Assembly (NCBI GenBank): GCA_964615375.1
Contig: CAZTOW010000003.1
Coordinates: forward strand, 62,001-126,000
DNA: 64,000 bases
Direction of reading: 5' to 3'
Origin: CAZKWG01 sp964615375
GTDB lineage: Bacteria > Myxococcota_A > UBA796 > CAZKWG01
Part shown: positions 57,601 to 64,000 of the stretch, piece after piece
Layout of the letters: every line of letters begins with the position of its first letter
How positions within the stretch are numbered: position 1 is the first letter of the stretch
The notes under the pieces: model-generated
What the model was told of the DNA's origin: nothing
Seen by the model: only the letters and a program-made list of their open reading frames with translations
The model's database searches: none
Translations under genes and position numbers: made by a program

Positions 57601-59134
57601 GACGGCGGCGGCGCTGGAGGACGCCTTCCGGTGCTTCCTCCAGGATCGGCGCTTCGACGAGGCGCTGGCGGCCGCGCGGGCGCGGGCCAGCCTCCCGAAC
57701 CCGCCCATCGCGATGCTCCAGCGCATGGCCCGCCTCGAGCGCGAGCTGGCCGTGCCCGCCGAGGAGATCGCGCTGCGCGACCAGCTCGACCCGCGGGTGG
57801 AGATCCGGGCCCCCCAGGGGCTGCTCTGGTCCACCAGCGCGGGGGGGCTGCACGTCCGCGCGGCGGGCGAGGCGGAGCTCCTCCGGCTCCGGGTCGAGCC
57901 CACGGGCGGGCCGGTGAGCGTGCAGATCGAGCTGGCCGTGCAGCGCCTGGACTACGCGGCCTGGCTGGAGCTCCGTCGGGCGCCCGCGGCGCGCCCGCAG
58001 GACCGCTCCACCCTGATGTCGCTGAACGCGGGCGGAGGCGGGGGCGTCATCCAGCGCTGGTTGTACTGCCAGGGCCTCATCCATGATCGACGGGACGTCA
58101 CGGGGCTGGTCCCCGACGGCGCCCGGTTCACGCTTAGCTACGAGTCCGGTGGAGAAGGCGAGGGCGGCTCCTGCACCACGACCTACGACGGGCAGGAGCG
58201 CCAGCGCAACGCCGCGGCCACGGGCCAGCTCAGCTGGGAGGGCTCGCCGGAGGGCTGGTGGATCTCGCTGTGGAGCCGGACGGAGCTCACGGGGATGGAG
58301 CTGACGCTCACGGGCATCCGCGTGGAGGGCGCGCGGGTGATCCCGCCCCCCGAGGACCCGCTGAGCCTGGCGCGACGGCGGATCACCCTGGGGGATCCGG
58401 AGGGGGCGCTGCGCGCGCTCCAGGGGGCGCGGGTCTGGGGGCGGGAGGTGGAGATGATCCGCGCCATGGCGGCCGACGGCCTGGGGCGGGACGCCCTCGC
58501 CGACGAGGCCCTGCGGCAGGCGCTCGCGGATGACCTGCAGGGGCGCCGGGACGCCGCGCGGCTCCTGCTCATCGACCCGGAGCGCATGGGCCCGCGCCTG
58601 CGCCGCGTGCTGGGGAGCCGTTACTATCACTGGGTGGCGGACCAGCTCTATGTCTGGTTCAACGTCCACCGCGAGGACGAGCGCGTCCGCGCCCTGCTCA
58701 GCACCCAGCTCGAGGGGCTGGAGCAGGTGAGCCTGAGCCCGCGCGCTCCCCTGGACCAGATCCTCGCGCAACTCACCCTGCTGACCGCGCGGGGTCACGC
58801 CTGGATCGCGCTGGGGCGCACGAGCCTGGCGAGCCAGGATCTGCTCGCCGCCATCGAGCTCGGGGAGCGGCAGGACCGGGCCAGGCTGGCCCCCGGCGAG
58901 GACGCGATCCTCCTGCTGCGCCAGCTCGCCGCCGCCTGGCAGGGGCTCGCCCGGCTCCGCTACGAGTCCGGGGACGAGCAGGGCGCCCTGGAGGCGCTGG
59001 AGCGGGGGCTCGCCGTCCACCCCTCCCCGCAGGTCTTCGCCGAGCTGCTGTCCGCCTGGCCGCCGCTCGCCGGCCTGCACATCCGCCCCGGGTGGCGCGT
59101 CATCGACGAGGCGCGCGTCCGCCCGGAGATCTGA
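54680..59134 (+). CDS. giant Ser/Thr kinase with FG-GAP-like repeats
   Basis: 1484 residues, GTG start. After a 50-residue head with ITDPGGSAGPTAVMTGQLQS comes an intact Hanks-type kinase: GRGGMGVV loop, VALKVL, HRDVKPGN near 175, DFGLVKE near 196 and GTPAYMAPEQ. One membrane helix lies at about 345-365 (LPALVLVALALAFVGRWAW). The outside part has several DxDxDG units (VVDLDADGREEL, GDLDGDGHRELAV, GDLDGDGDDDLVA) of FG-GAP/VCBS propeller type, then a concanavalin-like segment and TPR-like helices. A receptor kinase with an external calcium-binding propeller is the simplest reading. A tandem paralogue follows 90 bases downstream. Confidence 0.9.
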   Translation: MKEGSPRTDSVSAPQDEARRLETRAQATPVTITDPGGSAGPTAVMTGQLQSRMGRYLLRGELGRGGMGVVFLAWDPLLKRDVALKVLKDAFLAEDAVRARMLREATAVARVRHPGIVEVYDFGEDQGHLFFTMRLVNGLSLAQRLREGRLEPHEAARVAAQVARALQHAHDHGLIHRDVKPGNILLDAAGEAVLMDFGLVKEADSGEISLTRDTQVLGTPAYMAPEQISEGARHASPLSDQYALGVVLYQMLKGWPPYYGATPMEIWRRILREDPPPFQPEEVPPDLVAITMKAMARDPADRYPSAAALAEDLQRFLSGERVLAARPGAWLRAKSLLRRRPASLTLPALVLVALALAFVGRWAWERAWGWREARVREQEADERLMALSPRLAELEAAGEREEVDQLFGIYADFEGNAETSALARAWLDQATRLEGRGESGGATEARATAYALATSPDLQQEALLGLARVYRARQDWSRLRDVLLTLEGSAPTLAQSPEATRWRRDIALRERDLSRAVALSADAEERALLQALSSVTRTGRQALGGTVVDLDADGREELMLLDPEGVTLSLVEASRGLPARARIPTPGRLTPYRPAFPLGPGRSGPLLVQDADGRCTIQDLQDGAMVERGEITCRLVRDALNVDLDEDGAPEIYLADDRRLARLRLEDGPPRLEEAHLATSASNSEIWSLVAGDLDGDGHRELAVGTSGWGAYDVRILAAKPEGLRLRARLQLGRVTALRALRTASGERLAAFQVQDPYERHNVQIFGPDLPQGAPLGLHLLSWRGGALESAQVTPLEHIAHAVADPPVVGDLDGDGDDDLVAFTPRFESVLLLARADGSFQPLVLGQLAPVAALNLDADPADELVLSGPELDVFVLGDGSDSLPSAALTAPLSRAPTPPEIPASMVPSWERAEQIVALGLPEVAIERLQRLAGLDPRGAVELAAHQRMARLYELAGRPGQAGALYVRVAEASDQTAAALEDAFRCFLQDRRFDEALAAARARASLPNPPIAMLQRMARLERELAVPAEEIALRDQLDPRVEIRAPQGLLWSTSAGGLHVRAAGEAELLRLRVEPTGGPVSVQIELAVQRLDYAAWLELRRAPAARPQDRSTLMSLNAGGGGGVIQRWLYCQGLIHDRRDVTGLVPDGARFTLSYESGGEGEGGSCTTTYDGQERQRNAAATGQLSWEGSPEGWWISLWSRTELTGMELTLTGIRVEGARVIPPPEDPLSLARRRITLGDPEGALRALQGARVWGREVEMIRAMAADGLGRDALADEALRQALADDLQGRRDAARLLLIDPERMGPRLRRVLGSRYYHWVADQLYVWFNVHREDERVRALLSTQLEGLEQVSLSPRAPLDQILAQLTLLTARGHAWIALGRTSLASQDLLAAIELGERQDRARLAPGEDAILLLRQLAAAWQGLARLRYESGDEQGALEALERGLAVHPSPQVFAELLSAWPPLAGLHIRPGWRVIDEARVRPEI

Positions 59135-59144
59135 GCGCCACGCC

Positions 59145-59174
59145 TTGTCCCGCTCGCCGTTGGGATGGGATAAT
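59145..59174 (+). promoter_or_regulatory. candidate sigma-70-type promoter
   Basis: TTGTCC at 59145-59150 and GATAAT at 59169-59174 are separated by 18 bases, in the 90-bp gap before the second giant kinase gene. It would start transcription about 45 bases before the GTG. The match is by inspection only. Confidence 0.4.
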
Positions 59175-59224
59175 GCGGCACGCGCGCTCACTGTCGTCCG
59201 CGCAGACCGCCGCGAGAGCTCCCC

Positions 59225-62200
59225 GTGAAGGGCGATAGACCAGACCTCAACCCAGAGGGTGCGCGACCGGTGGCCGAAGCAGGGATCGACGGGAGCGGCT
59301 CCGGCGGGCACCCCACGATCACCGACCCGGGCGGGAGCCTCGGCCCGACCGAGGTGATGGCGGGGCAGCTCCAGAGCCGCATGGGGCGCTATCTGCTGCG
59401 CGGCGAGCTGGGGCGGGGCGGGATGGGGGTCGTCTTCCTGGCCTGGGACCCGCTGCTGAAGCGGGACGTGGCCCTGAAGGTCCTGCGCGACGGCTACCTG
59501 GCCGACGACGCCGTGCGGACGCGCATGCTGCGCGAGGCGACGGCCGTGGCCCGCGTGCGGCACCCCGGCATCGTGGAGGTCTACGACATCGGCGAGGACC
59601 AGGGGCACCTGTTCTTCACGATGCGTCTGGTGCCCGGACGCTCGCTGGCGCAGCGGCTCCGGGAGGGGCGCATCTCGCCCCGGCTGGCCGCCCACACGGC
59701 CTTGCAGGTGGCCGAGGCCCTGCAGCACGCGCACGACAGCGGGCTGGTTCACCGCGACGTGAAGCCGGGGAACATCCTGCTCGACGACACGGGCGACGCG
59801 GTGCTCACCGACTTCGGCCTGGTCAAGGAGTTCGACTCGGGCGAGGTCTCGCTCACCCGCGACACGCAGGTGCTCGGCACGCCCGCCTACATGGCCCCCG
59901 AGCAGATCAGCGAGGGCGCCCGCCGGTCCACGCCCCTCTCCGATCAGTACGCGCTCGGCGTGGTGCTCTACCAGATGCTGCAGGGGTGCCCTCCCTACAG
60001 CGGCGCGACGCCGCTGGAGATCTGGCGGCGCATCCTCAAGGAGGACCCGCCCCCCCTGAAGCCCCCGGAGATCGGGGAGGATCTGGTCGCCGTCACGATG
60101 AAGGCGATGGCGCGCAACCCCGAGGACCGCTACCCCAGCGCCGCGGCCCTGGCCGAGGATCTGAGGCGCTTCCTGGGTGGTGAGCGCGTGCTGGCCGCGC
60201 GGCCGAGCGGTCTCCGGCGCTCGCTCTCCAGCCTGGGTCGGCGGTGGCGCCCCGCGCTGACGGTCCCCGTCCTGGCGCTGCTGGCGCTGGTGATCGCGCT
60301 GGCGGGTCAGTGGGCCTGGGAGCGCCACGCCCTCGCGCGCGCGGCGGAGCGACGGGAGCGCGAGGCCGAAGAGCGACGGGGCGCGCTCAACACCCGACTG
60401 GCCGAGCTGGAGAGCGCGGGCGAGCACGCCGAGGTCGATCGCCTGTTCGCGAATTACGCCGACTTCGACGGGAACGCCGAGACGCGGGCCCTCTCGCTGG
60501 CCTGGCTGGACCAGGGCGCGCGGCTGGAGCGACGCGTCGACCTGGCGGGCGCGAGCGAGGCGCGGGCCACGGCCTACGCCCTGGCCCCGGACCCTCAGGT
60601 GCAGCAGGAGGCGCTGTTCGGGCTGGCCCGAGGCTACCGGGCCAGCGACGACTGGGGGCGGCTCCGCAACGCGCTGCGCACCCTCGACGCGCTCGCGCCG
60701 ACGCTGGCGGGGAGCGTGGAGGCCCTGCGCTGGCGGCGGGATCTCGCGCTCTACAACCACGATCTCGCGACGGCGGTCGCGCTGTCCGCGGACCCGGAGG
60801 AGCGCGCCCTGCTCTCGGCGCTGCGCCAGGTGACGCGCACCCCCTATCGGGGCAGGGTGGCCACGCTCCTGGACCTCGATCGCGACGGCCAGCCGGAGAT
60901 CCTGCTCGCCGAGGAGGACGGCGGATACGCCGTGCTCGACCCGAAGCCGGGCCTGCCTCTGCGGACCCGGCTCACGCTCGACCGACCGCTGGACATCAGC
61001 AACCGCCCCCACCCCATCGGCCCGGGGCTCAGCGCCCCGCTCCTCCTCAAGAGCGCGCCCGCGGCCTGCACCCTCCTCGATCTCGAGGGTGCGCGCCTCG
61101 TCTCCACCGAGGTGGAGGGCTGCGCGGAGGCCCGGGACGTGCTGGCGAAGGACCTGGACGGCGACGGCGTGGACGAGGTCTACCTCTCCAACGACCGGCA
61201 GCTGGCGCGCCTCATCCGAGGGGACGGCCCCCCGCGCGTAGACGGCGCGCACCTCGCCACCAACGCGACGAATTCGGAGATCTGGCAGCTCCTCGCCGAG
61301 GACCTGGACGGCGACGGGCAGGACGAGCTGCTGGTCTCCACCTCGGGCTGGGGAGCCTACGACGTGCGGGCCCTGCGCGCGACCCCCGAGGGGCTGCGCC
61401 TGCTCACCCGCCTGCGCCTGGGCGCGAACACCAACATGGTCAGCCTGCGCACCCGCGCGGGTCCGCGCCTGGGGGTCCTGCAGCGCCAGGATCCCTTCAA
61501 GCTCCAGAACGTGGGCGTCTTCGGCGATGAGCTGCCCCACGGGGCCGGCGAGGGCCTGCACCTGCTCCGCTGGGAGCAGGGCGCCCTGGTCTCCACCGGC
61601 TTCACCCCGCTCCGGAACATCTCCTACGGCCCCGTCTTCCCCGCCCAGGCCGCCGACCTGGACGGAGACGGGGACGATGATCTGGCCTATCTGCACAAGA
61701 TCTCCAACCTGGCGGTGGTGCTGGCCCGGAATGACGGCAGCTACCAGCCCCTGGTCCTGAGCGAGCTGAAGCCGACGCTGGCGGTGAACCTGGACGAGGA
61801 CCCCGCCGACGAGCTGCTGGCGTTCACGGCGGACGGCGCGCTCCTGGTGCTGGGCGCGGGGGAGGACGCCCTGGACGCGGTCGAGCTCCCCACGCCCCTG
61901 GCCCGCGCCCCGGTGCCCGGCGAGGTGTCCACCACCATGATCCCGGCCTGGAAACGCGCCGAGGACCTCGTCGAGATCGGCCTCCCCGAGGTGGCCATCG
62001 AGCGCCTGCTGCGCCTCGCCGCCCTGGAGCCCGGGGGCGGTGTGGAGCGGGTCGCGCTGACCCGCGCGGCCCGACTCTACGAGGACGCGGGGATGCCGGG
62101 CGAGGCCGGGCAGATCTACGTGCGCGTGGCCGAGGATCCGGCGCGCGCGGCGGGCGCCCTGGAGGACGCTTTCCGGTGCTTCCTCGCGGATCGGCGCTTC

Positions 62201-63694
62201 GACGACGCCCTGGCCGCGGGGCGCGCCCGCATGACCCTGCCAGAGGTCCCCGCGCCCCTGGCCGAGCGCACGCTGGCGCTGGAGCGCGAGCTCGCGATCC
62301 CCCCGCAGATCCTCGATCTTCGTCAGGGCCTCGACCCTCGGCTCAAGATCCGCGCGCCCTACGGGGTCAGCTGGAGCCCCGGCGCGGGCGGGCTGCGGCT
62401 GCGCAGCGCGGGCAGCCGGGAGACGGTGCGCCTGCTGGTGGAGCCTACCCAGGGCCCCCTCTCCCTGGCGCTCACCCTGCGCCTCCACCAGCTCGACTTC
62501 GGCGCGATCATCGAGCTGGGCTGGTACAGGCCCGGGGCGCGCGCGGTTCCCAACCTGCTGCTCCGCCTGGGCGCCGGCGGCGGGGGCGGCATCGTCGAGC
62601 GGACCCTGATCGGCGCCGGCCAGTGGGCCCCCTCCCCGGTCACCGGGCTGGACCTGGCGCGTCAGGCCCACACGCTCACCATCGAGGTGTCCACGGACGG
62701 CGCCGGGGCCTCCATGCAGGTGGCCTCTCAGGGCCAGACCATCCTGCGCCGGGTGGGCTCGACGCTGCACGCCGCCGCGCCTCCCCCCGGTGAGCCGCTG
62801 TGGATCTCGCTGCACGGCAGCGAATGGCTCACCCCGCTCGATCTCACCCTCGAGCAGATCGTCGTCCAGGGCGCGCGCGTGCTCGAGGACGCCTCCGACC
62901 CGCTCGAGCCCACGCTGCGCCGCCTCGCCCTGGGCGACCCGGAGGGCGCCCTCACGCTGCTCGATCCCCTCCCCGGCGACCCCCTCCCCGGCGACCCCGA
63001 GCGCCCGGCCTGGCTCGCGCGGGCTGTCGCGCTGGACGGCGTCGGTCAGGAGGAGGCCGCGGTGCAGGCCCTGAGGGTCGCGCTAGGCGACGATGGTGGG
63101 GGGCGGGAGGAGGCCGCGCGCCTCCTGCTGCTCGAGCCCGAGCGCCTGGGCCGATCCTTGCCCCGCGCGCTCGGCCGGAGCTACCACGCCGTCGTGGCCG
63201 AGCAGCTCCTCTCCTGGCTCATCATGCACCGGGAGGACCCGGCGGTGGTGCAGTTCCTCACGCGCCAGCTCGAGGGGCTGGAGGAGGCGCCGGTGGACGC
63301 CGCGCGCTCCCCCCAGGAGGCCCTGGGCGCACACCTGCTGCTCGTGGCCCGCGGGCACGCCTGGATCCTCCAGGGGCGGGCGGGCCTGGCCGAGCGCGAC
63401 CTCCTGCGCGCGCTGGAGCTGGGCGCGCCGCTCCCGGAGCAGCCCTCCCTCTCCGAGGACGACCGCATCCTGGCCCGCGGCCAGCTCGCCCTGGCCTGGC
63501 AGGGCCTCGCCCGGCTCCGCTACGAGGCCGGCGATCCGAGCGGCGCCCTCGAGGCCCTGCAGCGCGCGCTCGAGGTACACGGCTCCCCGCAGACCTTCGC
63601 CGACAGCCTCACCGTCTGGCCCCCGCTGGCCGGGCTGAGGACCCACCCCGGCTGGGCCATCGTCGAGCAGGCGCGCTCCCGCCCCGAGATTTGA
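59225..63694 (+). CDS. giant Ser/Thr kinase with FG-GAP-like repeats, paralogue
   Basis: 1489 residues, GTG start, collinear over its full length with the gene before it. The kinase is intact: GRGGMGVVF, VALKVLR, HRDVKPGN near 175, DFGLVKE near 196, APEQISEG. A membrane helix spans about 342-362 (VLALLALVIALAGQWAW). External DxDxDG units include DLDRDGQPEI, KDLDGDGVDEVYL, EDLDGDGQDELLV and DLDGDGDDDLAYL. A 15-bp unit encoding PLPGD is duplicated at about 62968-62998. The pair arose by tandem duplication and may sense related signals or act as a heterodimer. Confidence 0.9.
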   Translation: MKGDRPDLNPEGARPVAEAGIDGSGSGGHPTITDPGGSLGPTEVMAGQLQSRMGRYLLRGELGRGGMGVVFLAWDPLLKRDVALKVLRDGYLADDAVRTRMLREATAVARVRHPGIVEVYDIGEDQGHLFFTMRLVPGRSLAQRLREGRISPRLAAHTALQVAEALQHAHDSGLVHRDVKPGNILLDDTGDAVLTDFGLVKEFDSGEVSLTRDTQVLGTPAYMAPEQISEGARRSTPLSDQYALGVVLYQMLQGCPPYSGATPLEIWRRILKEDPPPLKPPEIGEDLVAVTMKAMARNPEDRYPSAAALAEDLRRFLGGERVLAARPSGLRRSLSSLGRRWRPALTVPVLALLALVIALAGQWAWERHALARAAERREREAEERRGALNTRLAELESAGEHAEVDRLFANYADFDGNAETRALSLAWLDQGARLERRVDLAGASEARATAYALAPDPQVQQEALFGLARGYRASDDWGRLRNALRTLDALAPTLAGSVEALRWRRDLALYNHDLATAVALSADPEERALLSALRQVTRTPYRGRVATLLDLDRDGQPEILLAEEDGGYAVLDPKPGLPLRTRLTLDRPLDISNRPHPIGPGLSAPLLLKSAPAACTLLDLEGARLVSTEVEGCAEARDVLAKDLDGDGVDEVYLSNDRQLARLIRGDGPPRVDGAHLATNATNSEIWQLLAEDLDGDGQDELLVSTSGWGAYDVRALRATPEGLRLLTRLRLGANTNMVSLRTRAGPRLGVLQRQDPFKLQNVGVFGDELPHGAGEGLHLLRWEQGALVSTGFTPLRNISYGPVFPAQAADLDGDGDDDLAYLHKISNLAVVLARNDGSYQPLVLSELKPTLAVNLDEDPADELLAFTADGALLVLGAGEDALDAVELPTPLARAPVPGEVSTTMIPAWKRAEDLVEIGLPEVAIERLLRLAALEPGGGVERVALTRAARLYEDAGMPGEAGQIYVRVAEDPARAAGALEDAFRCFLADRRFDDALAAGRARMTLPEVPAPLAERTLALERELAIPPQILDLRQGLDPRLKIRAPYGVSWSPGAGGLRLRSAGSRETVRLLVEPTQGPLSLALTLRLHQLDFGAIIELGWYRPGARAVPNLLLRLGAGGGGGIVERTLIGAGQWAPSPVTGLDLARQAHTLTIEVSTDGAGASMQVASQGQTILRRVGSTLHAAAPPPGEPLWISLHGSEWLTPLDLTLEQIVVQGARVLEDASDPLEPTLRRLALGDPEGALTLLDPLPGDPLPGDPERPAWLARAVALDGVGQEEAAVQALRVALGDDGGGREEAARLLLLEPERLGRSLPRALGRSYHAVVAEQLLSWLIMHREDPAVVQFLTRQLEGLEEAPVDAARSPQEALGAHLLLVARGHAWILQGRAGLAERDLLRALELGAPLPEQPSLSEDDRILARGQLALAWQGLARLRYEAGDPSGALEALQRALEVHGSPQTFADSLTVWPPLAGLRTHPGWAIVEQARSRPEI

Positions 63695-63744
63695 ACGCCG
63701 ATCGCCGTGGAGGGTCCCCGCCCGACACGTTAAGCCCCAGGGCC

Positions 63745-64000
63745 ATGCCGCGCACCGCGCCTCTCGACCCCGATCTTCGCCGCGCCCAGCTCCTGAGCGC
63801 CGCGCGGATCGTCTTTGCCCGCGACGGCTACTACAAGGCCTCCGTGGCCGACATCATCGCCGAGGCCGGGGTCGCCCGCGGCACCTTCTACAACTACTTC
63901 GAGAGCAAGCGCGCCGTCTTCCAGGCGGTCCTCGACGAGCTGATGGAGGGCGTCGCCGCCGTCATCACCGCCGTGGACCCCGACGGGAACATCCCCGTCC
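63745..64000 (+). CDS. TetR-family regulator, 3' end outside window
   Basis: A frame starting with ATG at 63745 runs off the window (85 codons seen). It begins MPRTAPLDPDLRRAQLLSAA and has the TetR helix-turn-helix ADIIAEAGVARGTFYNYFES at about residues 35-55, with the typical T/S-x-x-F-Y-x-Y-F pattern. Only the DNA-binding domain and the start of the ligand domain are visible, so the inducer is unknown. It lies 50 bases after the second kinase gene. Confidence 0.9.
   Translation, partial: MPRTAPLDPDLRRAQLLSAARIVFARDGYYKASVADIIAEAGVARGTFYNYFESKRAVFQAVLDELMEGVAAVITAVDPDGNIPV

Noticed and set aside
54617..62815. 2732-codon open frame on the minus strand
   Set aside because: It is antisense to both kinase genes and its product is a run of Gln/Arg/Val/Ala/Leu without domains; in GC-rich genes the opposite strand stays open by codon bias.

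Overview
The window is very GC-rich, densely coded DNA from what is most likely a myxobacterium-like deltaproteobacterium (Myxococcota or a close uncultured relative). The evidence is indirect but consistent: MopE-type metal-binding repeats, many small lipoproteins with Asp/Thr-rich linkers, Hanks-type kinases and a pseudokinase, TadE/TadG genes, tandem ArsA-like ATPases and frequent GTG/TTG starts. No rRNA, tRNA, CRISPR array or transposase was seen.

The replication-origin neighbourhood lies in the middle-left. On the minus strand are mnmE, jag/khpB, yidC, yidD, rnpA and rpmH (11786-16477). On the plus strand are dnaA, a 370-bp oriC rich in DnaA boxes, dnaN, recF and gyrB (16697-23147), then fabH and two ArsA-like ATPases. 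Two oddities stand out: rnpA has no usual start downstream of rpmH, and recF lies in the dnaN frame directly after its TGA with only a CTG near its conserved N terminus.

Left of this block are a TPR protein (cut by the window edge), a GH13 alpha-glucosidase, an ABC-type ATPase plus TOPRIM-like pair that resembles a defence module, a lipoprotein MsrA, a four-cluster ferredoxin, a TadE/TadG/TadE group, a pseudokinase and glutathione synthetase. Right of it are an M20 peptidase, an Omp85-like barrel with a BNR-repeat lipoprotein, preT-preA, three tandem membrane/HEAT-like paralogues sharing a 186-bp repeat, several lipoproteins, a B3/B4 protein, a PEBP-family protein, a J-domain protein and a MopE/C-type-lectin lipoprotein.

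The most exciting locus is 42705-49326. An AAA/STAND ATPase is followed without spacing by a 1512-residue protein that joins a degenerate STAND-like domain, a calcineurin-type phosphoesterase, a NACHT NTPase and a C-terminal region of strikingly lower GC. Directly downstream lies a GC-rich, promoterless fragment homologous to part of that C-terminal region. This looks like an NLR-type conflict or antiphage system with a recently exchanged sensor domain and a leftover or silent cassette.

The right end holds a split 2-hydroxyacyl-CoA dehydratase activase-like system under a 16-bp palindrome, two giant tandem Ser/Thr kinases with FG-GAP-like repeats, and the start of a TetR-family regulator.
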